A stretch of 64,000 nucleotides of DNA from Providencia sp. PROV188 (GCF_027595165.1 NZ_CP097291.1:2356001-2420000); one strand, 5' to 3'. Shown: positions 50,884 through 61,274, counted from the first letter of the stretch. Notes: generated by a model from the letters alone, not told the origin. Program-made: numbers and translations.

Positions 50884-52119
50884 TTAATTTTTATGGGTGA
50901 CTTTTCCTTGATAAACACGCTGATTTAATGGATTGCTGCCCTGTTCATAAATCATTTCTACCGGATCCTTGGCATCCCATACCACAAAGTTAGCTTGATA
51001 GCCGACGCGTAATTGCCCAAGGCTATGTTCTCGCCCTAATGCTTTTGCTGCATGGCGTGTCACTCCTGCCCAAATTTCTTCAGGGGTTAATCTAAATAAT
51101 ACCGCCGCCATATTCATCACCATACGCAGTGAGGCAAATGGGCTGGTGCCTGGATTAAAGTCCGTGGAGATGGCCATAGGTACTTGGTTTTCGCGTAATA
51201 GTTCAATCGGCGGTAGTTTGGTTTCGCGTAAAAAATAGAACGCACCAGGTAATAATACTGCCACGGTTCCACTGCGTTTGAGGGCTTGAATACCTTGGAG
51301 ATCTAAGTATTCAATATGGTCGACTGATAGCCCGTTAAATTCTGCCACCAGCTCACTTCCCCCTAAATTAGAGAGTTGCTCGACATGTCCTTTTACTGGA
51401 ATTCCTAGTTTTTTCGCTGCTAAGAATAACTTCTCGCTTTGTTTAAGAGAAAAGCCAACACTTTCACAGAACACGTCCACGGCATCAAATAGCCCTTTTT
51501 TCCATAGCTGCGGCATAATTTCATCGCAAATAAGGTCAATATAATCGTCAGCTTTACCTTTATATTCTGGTGGAACAGTATGTGCAGAAAGTAATGTCGA
51601 GCACACGTCGATCGGATAAGCTGCAAATAATCGTTTTGCCACTGACAGTTGTTTCTCTTCGTTGGCAAGATCTAAACCATAACCCGATTTCATTTCCACA
51701 GTAGTGACGCCTTCACGGATCAACGCTTCTAACCGCGGTTTCGACACCTCATATAACCCATCTTCACTCATGGCTCGTGTGGAGCGAACGGTAGAATTGA
51801 TCCCGCCACCTTGTGCGCTAATCGTTTCATAGGAGACGCCATTCATACGCTGTTCCCACTCTGCGGCTCGGTTACCACCAAACACTAAGTGGGTATGGCA
51901 ATCAATTAGTCCCGGCGTGATTAAGCGACCTTCAACATCAATGATGTGGCAGCCGTTGGCATCAACTTTGTCGCTTGGGTGAATGGCAATGATCTGCTCA
52001 CCACGAATGATTAAATCGTGATTTTCCAATAACCCATATGCCGTTCCAAGTTCACTATTCATTGTGGCGATCCGCCCATTACGCCAGATCACATCATTTG
52101 CGTGTGCTTTAAATAACAT
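50884..52119 (-). CDS. hutI: Imidazolonepropionase
   Basis: 411 residues, amidohydrolase fold. Opens the ring of imidazolone propionate to formiminoglutamate. [13 protein letters not shown] near residue 73 holds the HxH metal ligands, and [19 protein letters not shown] and [11 protein letters not shown] are the other metal/catalytic motifs. ATG at 52119. The formimidoylglutamase gene hutG that often follows is missing from the window. HutC-like operator upstream. Confidence 0.96.
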   Translation of the reverse strand: MLFKAHANDVIWRNGRIATMNSELGTAYGLLENHDLIIRGEQIIAIHPSDKVDANGCHIIDVEGRLITPGLIDCHTHLVFGGNRAAEWEQRMNGVSYETISAQGGGINSTVRSTRAMSEDGLYEVSKPRLEALIREGVTTVEMKSGYGLDLANEEKQLSVAKRLFAAYPIDVCSTLLSAHTVPPEYKGKADDYIDLICDEIMPQLWKKGLFDAVDVFCESVGFSLKQSEKLFLAAKKLGIPVKGHVEQLSNLGGSELVAEFNGLSVDHIEYLDLQGIQALKRSGTVAVLLPGAFYFLRETKLPPIELLRENQVPMAISTDFNPGTSPFASLRMVMNMAAVLFRLTPEEIWAGVTRHAAKALGREHSLGQLRVGYQANFVVWDAKDPVEMIYEQGSNPLNQRVYQGKVTHKN

Positions 52120-52189
52120 AAATCATCCCATGGCAGCAGAAACCCGATTCGGCTTCACATATGAAAGGTACAGATATAAACGTATAGAT

Positions 52190-52203
52190 ATGTATATACA
52201 ATT
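52190..52203. promoter_or_regulatory. HutC-like operator upstream of hutI
   Basis: Palindromic core TGTATATACA at 52191-52200, about 70 bases before the hutI ATG and in the divergent hutI-smrB promoter region; same core as upstream of hutU. Confidence 0.7.
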
Positions 52204-52385
52204 AGACTACTTATCGGTCTGTTGTCAATGTTTACTCTCGTAAAAGTTATAAATTTGTTACGTAGCGCTAAAAATATTCTATGATAACTGTTCATGGGAA
52301 AAATGGGTTACACTACGCTCCGTTTTGTGGGTTCTGTTTTGCCCATCCAAGAAAGCATCATTTATTAACAATTGATTTATAAACA

Positions 52386-52931
52386 ATGACTAAAAATAAA
52401 TTCGCCTTAGAAGACGGCGACATCAATCTCTTTAAAGACGCTATTCAAGGTGCTAAGAAAATTCACCAAGACCAAATAGTGCATGCCCCTATTCGTGCGA
52501 AAGTCACTCAACCATCCAGTAAAAAAGTTCAGCAAGAACAAGTGGATGCTTCATTTTATTTTTCTGATGAATTTCAACCACAGCTAGATAATGAAGGTCC
52601 TACTCGTTATTTAAGACCGGATGCCAACCCGTATGAGCTGAAAAAATTACGTCGTGGAGACTATGTGCCGGAGTTATTTCTGGATCTCCATGGGTTAACC
52701 CAAATGGAAGCGAAACAAGAAATTGGCGCGTTAATTGCAGCCTGTAAGCGGGAAAATGTCCATTGTGCCTGCATTATGCATGGACACGGTAAGCATATTT
52801 TGAAACAGCAAACACCTCTATGGCTTGCCCAACATCCTGATATTGTTGCTTTTCACCAAGCCCCTAAAGAGTGGGGTGGTAATGCTTCGCTGCTATTATT
52901 AATTGAAACGACTGAGAGTGCTCGCCGTTAA
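52386..52931 (+). CDS. smrB: Ribosome-rescue endonuclease SmrB
   Basis: 181 residues (E. coli 183). Smr domain (about 95-175) with [15 protein letters not shown] and the conserved [11 protein letters not shown]; an N-terminal extension binds collided ribosomes. In E. coli SmrB cuts mRNA between stalled ribosomes. ATG at 52386. Divergent from hutI; in E. coli it is divergent from prmB, so the hut genes were inserted exactly at this junction. Confidence 0.95.
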   Translation: MTKNKFALEDGDINLFKDAIQGAKKIHQDQIVHAPIRAKVTQPSSKKVQQEQVDASFYFSDEFQPQLDNEGPTRYLRPDANPYELKKLRRGDYVPELFLDLHGLTQMEAKQEIGALIAACKRENVHCACIMHGHGKHILKQQTPLWLAQHPDIVAFHQAPKEWGGNASLLLLIETTESARR

Positions 52932-52973
52932 GCACTCACTTCGTTTAGTTTTCATCCCCTAGGATGCTCAAAC

Positions 52974-53459
52974 TTAAGATTGAGCCAACGAAATCTGCGA
53001 TGGGCTGAGCATCCATTCTAAATGGCATTTCATCTGCTCAGTATCCACCTCAACGCATGCAATCGTCGATGTCGTGAACATTGGCGGTGCTTCGTGGGGA
53101 CATAGCTCCGAGACCAAATAACCAACCAGTGGCAGATGCGAAACCACCAAAACTGCCTTGGCACCACTAAATGCATAATCTCGAATTTGAGAGGCAACCC
53201 AATCCGCATTTCCTCCGGGGGTTAGCCCTTCCATGATTTGCGCTTGCGCTGGCAACGATAATTCCTCACGCATCACTTGTAATGTCTGTTCCGCGCGCAA
53301 ATAGGGGCTCACTAATACGGTATCAATTTGAGGTTGGCGGGCTTTTAGCCATTTCGCCATCAGTACCGAATCATCTTTTCCCTTTTGGGTTAATGGTCTC
53401 GCTGAATCACTCGCCGCCTGAATTGCAGCATCACCGTGACGCATAATATAAACTTGCAT
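52974..53459 (-). CDS. sixA: Phosphohistidine phosphatase SixA
   Basis: 161 residues from the ATG at 53459 (MQVYIMRHGDA), the E. coli length; nine upstream codons are open but not conserved. Histidine phosphatase with catalytic His8 in RHGDA. Acts on phosphohistidine of phosphotransfer proteins such as ArcB or the nitrogen PTS. VLVSPYLRAEQTL and VVSHLPLVGYL are family motifs. Follows smrB convergently, as in E. coli order smrB-sixA-fadJ. Confidence 0.95.
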   Translation of the reverse strand: MQVYIMRHGDAAIQAASDSARPLTQKGKDDSVLMAKWLKARQPQIDTVLVSPYLRAEQTLQVMREELSLPAQAQIMEGLTPGGNADWVASQIRDYAFSGAKAVLVVSHLPLVGYLVSELCPHEAPPMFTTSTIACVEVDTEQMKCHLEWMLSPSQISLAQS

Positions 53460-53626
53460 AATCCACCATCTGTGCCGCAGTCCCACAGGAGAATACGGGT
53501 CTTTTTGTTAAGATAATTATTGTTAAAGATAACCATCAGTTGGGGTGAGGAGAGATTCTGCAACAAACCCGTTGCAAATAAAATGATTTACATTGTTTTT
53601 TACTGACATTTTTTGTCATTCAGCCA

Positions 53627-53670
53627 TAAAAAAACCTGATAACCACAGCGTTTAACTGTGGCATCAGGTT
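53627..53670 (-). terminator. Terminator of fadIJ
   Basis: AACCTGAT (53633-53640) with ATCAGGTT (53663-53670) and inner CCACAG with CTGTGG form a long stem; on the minus strand a run of T follows. Confidence 0.88.
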
Positions 53671-53693
53671 GATTAGACAGCGATTATCGCTTA

Positions 53694-55904
53694 TTAAATA
53701 TCACTATTTTCTTCCGCTGAAGATGCATTTTTTTCATGATCATTCACCGGATAAAACGTGCGATTAGACTGTGCCATTTCAATCAATAAGTCGCATGGCA
53801 CAAACTTATCACCATGTTTTTCCGCTAAATGTTGCAACGTTTCCACGGTTTTACTGAGGCCAAGGCTATCCATATAACGGAAAGGCCCCCCAAAGAATGG
53901 CGGGAAACCAATTCCAAATACCGCACCAATATCCCCATCTCGCGCGCTACGGATAATCTTCTCATCTAAACAACGTGCAGCCTCATTGAGCATTAACATA
54001 ACGCAGCGTTGAGCAATATCCGTTTGGTTCGTTGACGTTGAGGGGTGAATGTTAATCAGTGAATAAATACCCTGGTCAACTTGACGTTTTGTGGATTTTT
54101 TCCAGAAAGCCAGCTTACTTTTTGGCTGCCCGTAAACATAAAAACCACGACCGTTTTTCTTCCCTTTACGGTCATCGTTGACCACTTTGTCGAGAGCGTC
54201 AGGGGCTTTAAAGCGGTTGCCAAAACGTTCAACGAGAATCGGTAAAATTTTGGTTCCAACATCAATACCCACTTCATCAAGTAGATGGAAAGGTCCAACA
54301 GGGAAACCAAATTTCACTAATGCCTTATCAATATGGTCAATCGCCTCGCCTTCCACAAGACATTGAGCCGCTTCACACAAATAAGGTGCCAGAATACGGT
54401 TCACATAGAAGCCCGCATCATCACCAACGACGATGGCTGTTTTACCTTGGCGCTTAGCAAAGGCAACCGTGGTTGCGATAGTAGTGGCATCCGTTTGCTG
54501 ATGAGGGATCACTTCCACCAGCGGCATTTTATCCACAGGACTAAAATAGTGCAGCCCAATCACTTTCTCTGGATGAGGGCTACCTTCCGCAATACGATGG
54601 ATAGGTAACGAAGAGGTATTTGAGGCAAAAATCGCTTTGCCATCTGACATTTTTGCGGTTTCTTGCACCATTTTACGTTTCAGTGCCAGATCTTCAAATA
54701 CAGCCTCCACTACAATGTCCGCTGACTCTAATCCTTGATAGGTCAATGTTCCCGAGATTCGAGCCATAATCGCATCCCGCTCCCGAGGCGGTAAGCGCCT
54801 TTTACTCACTCGCTGAGAAAGCAGATCCCAGCTATAACGCAGAGCTTGAGCGATACCCTTGTCCGAAATATCTTTAATGCGTACCGGATATTTACCCAAT
54901 ACCGCACTCACATAAGCGATCCCGCCGCCCATCAAGCCACCACCAAGCACACCCACTTGTTTGATAGTTTTTGGTTTAGCGTCCGCCCCAGTTTCATTTT
55001 TCAATGCGGTAGAGGCAAAAAATAAACTACGTAATGCGGCAGATTCTGGTGTCATCGCCAGTTCACCAAACGCTTTGGCTTCTTCGGCGAATCCCGTTTT
55101 TAGCCCGCTATTCATACCCGCTTTCACCACCTGAATAATCTTTTCTGGTGCCGGATAGTGTCCTTGGGTTTTACTTAATGTTTTCTCTTTCGCGCTGGAG
55201 AAAACTTTATTACGCAATAACTTGCTACTGAGTAAACGCTGTTGCCAAGGGAGAGGCTTACGTCTTACGCCCCCTTTCTGCGCCAGCTCAACCGCCGTGT
55301 CCAGTAGAATCGAAACCGGAACTACGTCATCGATTAATCGCATTTTTAACGCTTGTTTACCTTTTAATTGGCGTCCTGTCAGCATCATGTCTAAGGCATT
55401 TGGGATCCCAATTAAACGCGGTAAACGCTGAGTGCCGCCGGATCCTGGCAGTAACCCTAACTGCACTTCAGGTAAACCCAGTTTGGTTTTATCGTCATCA
55501 GAACAAATGCGCGCATGGCAAGCGAGCGCTAACTCCAAGCCACCACCTAGGCATGCGCCGTGGATAGCTGCAATAATCGGCAGCGGATAATTTTCAATCT
55601 TATCGAACAGAGTGTGCCCCTGCTTAGATAGCTCACTCGCCTGCTCTTTACTGGTGCAGTTAGCTATCATGCTAATATCTGCTCCTGCGATAAAACTGTC
55701 TTTTTTACCGGAGGTGATCACCAAGCCTTTCAGACCAGATGTCGATTGTGCTTGTTGTAAAATGGCATGAAATTGCTGCGCAAACTCCGCCTTTAGGGTG
55801 TTCACTTTTTCATTAGGAACATCAATATAAATCACCCCAACATTGCCATTGACTACCTTTAACGTGAATGCAGGTTCTGTGATGACTGCTGAATGTTGCG
55901 TCAT
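53694..55904 (-). CDS. fadJ: Fatty-acid oxidation complex alpha subunit FadJ
   Basis: 736 residues from the ATG at 55904 (E. coli 714); 16 upstream codons inside fadI are not real. N-terminal enoyl-CoA hydratase/isomerase domain ([24 protein letters not shown] with the catalytic Glu) and C-terminal 3-hydroxyacyl-CoA dehydrogenase ([21 protein letters not shown] motif; [17 protein letters not shown] with the catalytic His). Works with FadI, chiefly under anaerobic conditions. Its ATG overlaps the fadI stop in TAATG. Confidence 0.96.
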   Translation of the reverse strand: MTQHSAVITEPAFTLKVVNGNVGVIYIDVPNEKVNTLKAEFAQQFHAILQQAQSTSGLKGLVITSGKKDSFIAGADISMIANCTSKEQASELSKQGHTLFDKIENYPLPIIAAIHGACLGGGLELALACHARICSDDDKTKLGLPEVQLGLLPGSGGTQRLPRLIGIPNALDMMLTGRQLKGKQALKMRLIDDVVPVSILLDTAVELAQKGGVRRKPLPWQQRLLSSKLLRNKVFSSAKEKTLSKTQGHYPAPEKIIQVVKAGMNSGLKTGFAEEAKAFGELAMTPESAALRSLFFASTALKNETGADAKPKTIKQVGVLGGGLMGGGIAYVSAVLGKYPVRIKDISDKGIAQALRYSWDLLSQRVSKRRLPPRERDAIMARISGTLTYQGLESADIVVEAVFEDLALKRKMVQETAKMSDGKAIFASNTSSLPIHRIAEGSPHPEKVIGLHYFSPVDKMPLVEVIPHQQTDATTIATTVAFAKRQGKTAIVVGDDAGFYVNRILAPYLCEAAQCLVEGEAIDHIDKALVKFGFPVGPFHLLDEVGIDVGTKILPILVERFGNRFKAPDALDKVVNDDRKGKKNGRGFYVYGQPKSKLAFWKKSTKRQVDQGIYSLINIHPSTSTNQTDIAQRCVMLMLNEAARCLDEKIIRSARDGDIGAVFGIGFPPFFGGPFRYMDSLGLSKTVETLQHLAEKHGDKFVPCDLLIEMAQSNRTFYPVNDHEKNASSAEENSDI

Positions 55905-57223
55905 TATTCCGCCTCCAAAATCATTGCCACACCAAGCCCACCCGCCGCACAAGCGGTAGTTAGCCCAAACCCGCCACCACGTCTACGTAGCTCATTCAAT
56001 GTTTGAGTCACCATTCTCGCCCCTGTCGCGGCAAAAGGATGACCATAAGCAATAGAACCGCCCAGCACATTAAATTTGTCCATATCAATTTCCCCAATCG
56101 CCTTCGACAAGCCAAGCTTTTCCTGGGCAAATTTTTGACAGGCAAACATTTGAATATTGGAGAGAGTTTGAGCTGCGAACGCTTCGTGCATATCAATTAA
56201 AGTCAAATCTTGCAGAGTAAGCCCTGCTCTTTGTAAGGCAATCGGTGTGGCATAGGATGGTCCCAGTAGCATATCTTCCCACACATCAATTGCCGAGAAA
56301 GCATAACTTTTGATGTACCCTAACGGGGTATAACCTAATGCTTTTGCTCGAGATTCGGTCATCATCAACACAGCAGCCGCCCCATCCGTTAATGGCGTGC
56401 TGTTGGCTGCGGTAACGCTACCGTGTTTTCTATCAAAGGCAGGTCTGAGTTTCGCATAAGAAGCGAGCACGGAATTTTCACGCACGTTATTATCCTGCGA
56501 GAATGCCTGCTTGTAAGGTGGCATATATGCGGTCATCACTTCTTGCTCTAACACCCCGCTTTTCCAAGCTTTGGCAGCCAGCAAATGAGAACGATGGGCT
56601 AATTCATCTTGTTGCTCACGGCTAATATGGTAACTTTTCGCCATCTGTTCGGCGGTGTCTCCCATGCGTAATCCAGTGGAGTATTCCGCGACACCAGGTG
56701 CAACTGGCGCTAAATCTTTCAGGCGTAATTTACTGATAAGCGATAATTTTTGCCCAAATGATTTGGCTTTGCTTAGCGCCAATAGTGTGGCTGCGAGCTT
56801 TTTTGATACGCCGATAGGCAGCACAGAGGATGAATCTGCGCCACCCGCGACACCCACGGAAATATCCCCCACCATCATGCTTTGCGCGACATTCACAATC
56901 GCTTGAAAGCTGGTCGCACAGGCGCGAGAAACACTGTAAGCATCCGTCGATACGCTCATACCCGTACCCAACACAATTTCTCTCGCAATATTAGGTGCTT
57001 CAGGCATTTGAACCACTTGTCCAAAAACCAATTGCTCAATAATCGACAGGTCAATATCACTACGATGTAATAGTTCTGCAACGACGGTTTTGCCTAAATC
57101 CACGGCTGGAATATTGAGATAAGCGGTAGATTGCTTAGCAAAAGGCAAACGTAATCCACTAACGATAGCAATCCTTTCTTTTGTGGCATGCTTATTATCG
57201 CCATGGTGGGAGAGTTGATTCAT
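55904..57223 (-). CDS. fadI: 3-ketoacyl-CoA thiolase FadI
   Basis: 439 residues (E. coli 436). Thiolase with nucleophilic Cys in [11 protein letters not shown] near residue 100, His in [11 protein letters not shown] near 393 and Cys in [10 protein letters not shown] near 423. Forms the anaerobic beta-oxidation multienzyme complex with FadJ. ATG at 57223. A FadR-type site lies about 50-66 bases upstream, at 57272-57289. Confidence 0.96.
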   Translation of the reverse strand: MNQLSHHGDNKHATKERIAIVSGLRLPFAKQSTAYLNIPAVDLGKTVVAELLHRSDIDLSIIEQLVFGQVVQMPEAPNIAREIVLGTGMSVSTDAYSVSRACATSFQAIVNVAQSMMVGDISVGVAGGADSSSVLPIGVSKKLAATLLALSKAKSFGQKLSLISKLRLKDLAPVAPGVAEYSTGLRMGDTAEQMAKSYHISREQQDELAHRSHLLAAKAWKSGVLEQEVMTAYMPPYKQAFSQDNNVRENSVLASYAKLRPAFDRKHGSVTAANSTPLTDGAAAVLMMTESRAKALGYTPLGYIKSYAFSAIDVWEDMLLGPSYATPIALQRAGLTLQDLTLIDMHEAFAAQTLSNIQMFACQKFAQEKLGLSKAIGEIDMDKFNVLGGSIAYGHPFAATGARMVTQTLNELRRRGGGFGLTTACAAGGLGVAMILEAE

Positions 57224-57271
57224 GGTCGCTCCTGCTAAAAGAAAAATAAGTAGAATTGTTGTGATTAAATT

Positions 57272-57289
57272 AAGAGGTCTGACCTGTAT
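57272..57289. promoter_or_regulatory. FadR-type operator upstream of fadIJ
   Basis: Contains AGGTC-T-GACCT, a perfect palindrome matching the TGGTN-GACC core of FadR sites, between yfcZ and fadI. Confidence 0.7.
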
Positions 57290-57404
57290 CGATTGTTAAC
57301 ATATTCTTCACATTTATCAATCAGCGTCGATAAAAAATGCGAGCTCACACACAAGTTACAATTAATTGGCAATAAAGAGGGGAAATTAGGTAAGTTTTGA
57401 GTAA

Positions 57405-57462
57405 TAAAAAACCCATTCACTTCTAAAAATGACGCATCCGCGAAATAATAGAGTTAATGGGC
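57405..57462 (-). terminator. Probable terminator of yfcZ
   Basis: CCCATT (57412-57417) and AATGGG (57456-57461) pair across a long loop; on the minus strand the stem is followed by TTTTTTATTAC. Confidence 0.5.
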
Positions 57463-57487
57463 TTCAAAAAGGAATTCAAACGTTTGA

Positions 57488-57784
57488 TTAGCGTAAGCCT
57501 AATTGGAAAATCAGACTTTCTGCTTCACAGCTAAATGTAAAGTGAGCCGATAACTCTACACCACCCGCAACGGGGTTGATTGAGTGAGCAATTTCACACG
57601 GTTCTGACTCAACAGATTTGGCTTTTTCTGTGAGTGTTTTCAGCATCGCTTCAGCTTCTTGCTGAGTCGCAAAAACATGCTGATACGATGCGGTGCAATC
57701 TTTATTTTCCAGAACTGTACCCACATCTACACAGCAGCACGCAGCTGTTTCATCCGCGCTACAACGTTTAATCGCATCAGTCAT
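57488..57784 (-). CDS. yfcZ: YfcZ/YiiS family protein
   Basis: 98 residues (E. coli YfcZ about 94). Small soluble protein with a Cys cluster near the N-terminus (AACCCVDVGTVLENKDC). Function unknown. ATG at 57784 with GGGAGAA upstream. Stands between fadI and fadL as in E. coli. Confidence 0.92.
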   Translation of the reverse strand: MTDAIKRCSADETAACCCVDVGTVLENKDCTASYQHVFATQQEAEAMLKTLTEKAKSVESEPCEIAHSINPVAGGVELSAHFTFSCEAESLIFQLGLR

Positions 57785-58136
57785 TTTATTCTCCCAATGA
57801 ACAAACTGTTAAGTAAGTATCATAACGCTGAAAAAGTGCCAAACACTAGTGATATCAAATTTAGTTGCTAATAATTCAATATAAGTTTGATCTAGCTCCT
57901 TATATGAGCACTTATTACTCGTTAAGCTCACACAAATGTTGCCATTTTGTTAATCACATCGCATTTTCGAAAAGAAAAATCGCACAAAAACAAAACAACC
58001 TTGCAACATCCCCAGTGGTCAGACCTATACTCATTGAACTGGTCTGATTTGTCGTAGAGGCAAGCGACCCTACAATTCAGCGCTTCTTGCGATAGAAGTC
58101 GCTTATTTAAATAAAACATACAAGAGGGTTTTGGTC
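57785..58136. promoter_or_regulatory. yfcZ-fadL divergent region with two FadR sites
   Basis: About 350 bases without a gene. Two FadR-like sites stand at 58014-58028 (AGTGGTCAGACCTAT) and 58037-58050 (AACTGGTCTGATTT), in nearly the same wording and spacing as in the E. coli fadL promoter. A GAGGG ribosome-binding site precedes the fadL ATG. Confidence 0.8.
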
Positions 58137-59420
58137 ATGAACCAGAAAAACCTATTTGCTCGATCAGCTTTAGCAATCGCAGTGGCTGTTATTTCTTCCA
58201 ATGCAAGTGCAGCTGGTTTTTTGCTGAATGAATATTCAACCTCAGCCCTAGGACGTGCATTTTCAGGCGCAGGAGCCGTCGGCGACAACGCAAGTGAAGG
58301 CAGCCGCAACCCAGCTGCAATGATGTTATTTGATCGACCAACCATGTCTCTCGGTGCTGTATATATCGACCCTACCGTTGATATTAAAGGCCGTACTAGC
58401 GATGCATTTACTGCCAATAACATCGCCCCTAACGCCGTTGTACCTAACGCGCACTTTATCTTCCCAATTAATGATAAGTGGGCTGTCGGTACCTCAATGA
58501 CCACTAACTTTGGTCTTGCTACTGACTTCCATAAAGATTATGCAGCAGGCCCTATCGGTGGAAAAACAGATTTAAAAACCGTTAACTTAAATTTAAGTGG
58601 TGCATATCGCATCAATGATAATTTTAGCTTTGGTGTGGGCGCTAACGCTGTTTATGCTGATGCTGAAATTACGCGTCATATGGGCATCGGTGCAGGAGCT
58701 GTTCCACCAATATTTGGTGTTACCCCAAGTACAACTGCAGCATCATTGAAAGGTGATGATTGGGGCTATGGTTGGAATGCTGGCTTACTATATGAAATCA
58801 ACCAAGATAACCGCTTAAGCTTTACTTACCGTTCAAAAGTAAAAGTGAAATTTGAAGACGGTAAATATTCTAATGACTTGCCTAAACAAATTGGCGGTTT
58901 AGGCGGTACTACCGTTAAAGGAACTTTAGATCTCAACTTACCTGATATCTGGGAATTATCCGGTTACCATAAAGTCGATCCTAAGTGGGCGTTGCATTAC
59001 AGTGTTGCTTATACTGGCTGGAGCACATTTAAAGATTTAACAGCATATAGAAAAAGTGATGGTGGCGTCCTATTCCACAAACCAGAAAACTTTGATGATG
59101 CATGGCGCTTAGCATTAGGTACTACCTACTATTATGATGATAATTGGACCTTCCGTACCGGTATTGCTTACGATGAAAGCCCAGTGCCATCTAAATACCG
59201 TTCAATCTCAATTCCAGACCAAGACCGTTACTGGCTGACTGCAGGTACCACTTACGCATTTAACAAAGATGCCTCTGTGGACTTAGGTATTGCTTATATG
59301 CACGGTAAAAAAGTTAATATTAACGAAAAACTGGCAGAAACACCGACTTCACCTGTGATTGCATTCAAATCTGAAGGGTCTGCATGGTTATACGGCGTTA
59401 ACTTTAACTATACATTCTAA
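58137..59420 (+). CDS. fadL: Long-chain fatty acid outer-membrane transporter FadL
   Basis: 427 residues from the ATG at 58137 (E. coli 446). Signal peptide cleaved after SSNASA (about residue 25); mature start [20 protein letters not shown], with the conserved NPA motif (SRNPAAM) in the plug hatch region. A 14-strand beta-barrel ends in aromatic YTF, as expected for BAM-assembled proteins. Imports exogenous long-chain fatty acids. Two FadR sites upstream. Confidence 0.96.
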   Translation: MNQKNLFARSALAIAVAVISSNASAAGFLLNEYSTSALGRAFSGAGAVGDNASEGSRNPAAMMLFDRPTMSLGAVYIDPTVDIKGRTSDAFTANNIAPNAVVPNAHFIFPINDKWAVGTSMTTNFGLATDFHKDYAAGPIGGKTDLKTVNLNLSGAYRINDNFSFGVGANAVYADAEITRHMGIGAGAVPPIFGVTPSTTAASLKGDDWGYGWNAGLLYEINQDNRLSFTYRSKVKVKFEDGKYSNDLPKQIGGLGGTTVKGTLDLNLPDIWELSGYHKVDPKWALHYSVAYTGWSTFKDLTAYRKSDGGVLFHKPENFDDAWRLALGTTYYYDDNWTFRTGIAYDESPVPSKYRSISIPDQDRYWLTAGTTYAFNKDASVDLGIAYMHGKKVNINEKLAETPTSPVIAFKSEGSAWLYGVNFNYTF

Positions 59421-59431
59421 TCAGTTATATC

Positions 59432-59466
59432 TTATCGGGGGAGTTCGCTCCCCTGATATCTCCTTT
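59432..59466 (+). terminator. Terminator of fadL with UUCG tetraloop
   Basis: GGGGAG-TTCG-CTCCCC stem, extended outward by ATC/GAT pairing, followed by CTCCTTTTCT. Confidence 0.85.
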
Positions 59467-59773
59467 TCTATCTCTTCCTTTGCCCACTTTCCTTTTATGC
59501 TCTTCGCAGAAAAAACATCCTCAAGCCAAATTTTTTCTTGACTTTTTTTTGTACAGATTTATATATTAATTATAGCCCGATGTTATTTTATTGTTAAAAA
59601 CATTCCCACGGCTTATTCATGTACTGATCCCAGTCATAAATATCCACTCAATCATTTTGATATCGATTTTTAACTGCAATGCTGCCCTTCATTTTTTTGA
59701 CATGAAGAAGCAGTAGAGTTGCTCACTAAGCTACCATCTGAGGAAAATCATGGAAAAAACATAGGAGGGCATT
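59467..59773. other. AT-rich gap before the 31-residue frame
   Basis: No gene seen. A TTGACA at 59697-59702 could be a -35 element for the small frame at 59774, but no convincing -10 is at the right distance. Confidence 0.3.
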
Positions 59774-59869
59774 ATGGGAACATTATTCACTATAAGCTTT
59801 GTTAGCGTGTTAGTCGTCAGTGCCGTGATTGACACAGTCATCCAACGAGGAAAACAGGACAATGACTAG
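59774..59869 (+). CDS. Putative 31-residue small membrane protein
   Basis: ATG at 59774 and TAG at 59867-59869; a strong TAGGAGGG site lies about five bases upstream. The product starts MGTLFTISFVSVLVVSAVID, a single hydrophobic segment, and ends in a charged tail (QRGKQDND). A 13-bp hairpin stands eight bases after the stop. Gene-like layout, but no homologue is recognised. Lies between fadL and mlaA. Confidence 0.6.
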   Translation: MGTLFTISFVSVLVVSAVIDTVIQRGKQDND

Positions 59870-59876
59870 CAGTTTA

Positions 59877-59919
59877 TTTATCACTCTCTGATGTCTAAAA
59901 AAACATAGAGAGTGATAAA
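59877..59919. terminator. Hairpin between the small frame and mlaA
   Basis: TTTATCACTCTCT (59877-59889) and AGAGAGTGATAAA (59907-59919) form a perfect 13-bp stem. No T-run on either side, but the position fits transcript ends of both neighbours. Confidence 0.65.
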
Positions 59920-59945
59920 CCCCACCAAATCAATCGATCAACTAA

Positions 59946-60695
59946 TTAATCAATCGAATCCAGCTCTCCTTCAATGACTGACGCATTTGGGTTATTTGCT
60001 GGTTGCAGCGTTCCCCCTCTTGATAAGAAATCATTACGTTGGAAGTAAGCTTCGCGGAACATTAAGTAAGGGTCGGAAGAGCTTTTCAGCAATCCATCCG
60101 AATCAAGTAATCTTGCACGGGTTTCAATCCCTTCCAGTGCCCATTTACCCGCAGACATCCAGAAAGTTAAATAACTCAGCATTGGGTAGAGATCGTCCGC
60201 TAGATCACCACCTTGCTCACGCAATGTTGCGCTGCCATAACCCGGTAAAACCACATATGGACCATAACCCACATCATAGTAGCCTAGTGTATTCCCGAAA
60301 CGCTTTGGCTCTTCTTTGACTAACTGAGGGTTTGCCATGCCAGCAACATCAATTAAGCCACCGATACCAAACACTGAGTTTAAGAAGAAGCGGTTAAAGT
60401 GCTTAAAGCCTTGCTCCACTTCTCCACGGAAAAAGCTGTTTAACATACTGGCCGGTTCTTCAAGGTTGCCAAGAAAGTTACTGAGTCCGTTTCGAGCAGG
60501 CATTGGCACGTAATCATTCCAAGCAACGGCTACAGGTCTTAAGACATATGGGTCTAAGACATTATAGTTAAAGTTAAACATTGCTCGGTTAAAGCCTTCT
60601 AACGGGTCTGAACGCTGCTGCGTTTCTGGGTCAACGCTCGCACATCCAGCCATTAAAACTCCCGCGAGAAGAACGCTACTTATGCGAAACTTCAT
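59946..60695 (-). CDS. mlaA: Outer-membrane lipid asymmetry lipoprotein MlaA (VacJ)
   Basis: 249 residues from the ATG at 60695 (an adjacent ATG at 60698 is possible), after GGAGAG. The lipobox LMAGC near residue 17 marks a lipoprotein. SDPLEGFNRAMFNFN, LGNLEEPASMLN and YGPYVVLPGYG are family motifs. With OmpC/F it removes misplaced phospholipids from the outer leaflet and passes them to MlaC. E. coli MlaA is 251 residues. Confidence 0.96.
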   Translation of the reverse strand: MKFRISSVLLAGVLMAGCASVDPETQQRSDPLEGFNRAMFNFNYNVLDPYVLRPVAVAWNDYVPMPARNGLSNFLGNLEEPASMLNSFFRGEVEQGFKHFNRFFLNSVFGIGGLIDVAGMANPQLVKEEPKRFGNTLGYYDVGYGPYVVLPGYGSATLREQGGDLADDLYPMLSYLTFWMSAGKWALEGIETRARLLDSDGLLKSSSDPYLMFREAYFQRNDFLSRGGTLQPANNPNASVIEGELDSID

Positions 60696-61030
60696 CATTC
60701 TCTCCATCCTTTATTCCACCTTGCCATGGTGTTTTTATCGTTATTACTAATCGCTTTATCATAAAAGCAAATAGAAAAACATGTTAAGCGTTTTGAGTGG
60801 TTTAATTGCCATATAGATATAATTATAACCTATTTAATTATCAACTTATCATAAGAAATACATACGAATCCCCCCAAACGCCAGGGTTGCTTCAGTAAAT
60901 GTCATTAATTAGTGCATTAACATAGAGATAGACTTATCTGAAATAATTTTAGGCTAAACCGCAAGATGCTTAAAAAACCAACAAAGAAAAGAATAAAAAA
61001 GATAAAAGCAGAGAATTTGGCTGTAACAGC
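60696..61030. other. mlaA-argW intergenic region
   Basis: About 330 bases, AT-rich, no gene seen. Holds the mlaA promoter on the minus strand; the right end runs into the argW promoter at 61031. Confidence 0.4.
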
Positions 61031-61059
61031 TTGATTCAATGGAGGGTGGCCAGTAAAAT
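61031..61059 (+). promoter_or_regulatory. Promoter of the tRNA-Arg gene
   Basis: -35 TTGATT (61031-61036) and -10 TAAAAT (61054-61059) are separated by exactly 17 bases, about 29 bases before the mature tRNA end. Confidence 0.65.
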
Positions 61060-61087
61060 GCCAAGCGCTATTACGCAGCATCTCAAT

Positions 61088-61159
61088 GTCCCCTTAGTTA
61101 AATGGATATAACGAGCCCCTCCTAAGGGCTAGTTGCAGGTTCGATTCCTGCAGGGGACA
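61088..61159 (+). tRNA. argW: tRNA-Arg (anticodon CCT)
   Basis: Seven-base acceptor stem GTCCCCT/AGGGGAC, D-arm GTTA/TAAC, anticodon stem AGCCC/GGGCT with loop CTCCTAA (anticodon CCT at 61121-61123), T-arm GCAGG/CCTGC with TTCGATT loop, discriminator A at 61159. No CCA is encoded; the next bases are GAT. It is the counterpart of E. coli argW, which follows the fadL/mlaA region and is a known phage integration site. Confidence 0.95.
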
Positions 61160-61169
61160 GATTCCTGCA
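61143..61169 (+). repeat. 10-bp direct repeat of the tRNA 3' region
   Basis: GATTCCTGCA at 61143-61152 inside the T-arm is repeated at 61160-61169 immediately after the tRNA. May be a trace of integration or excision at the tRNA end. Confidence 0.6.
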
Positions 61170-61274
61170 CTAAGCCCCCCCCAAGAACTTTCCCAATCTT
61201 TCTTCGCCCTATTTCGCTTTTACTTCTTCCCCTATAGTATTTTGCTTATATCCCTATTTGATGGACTGACCACG

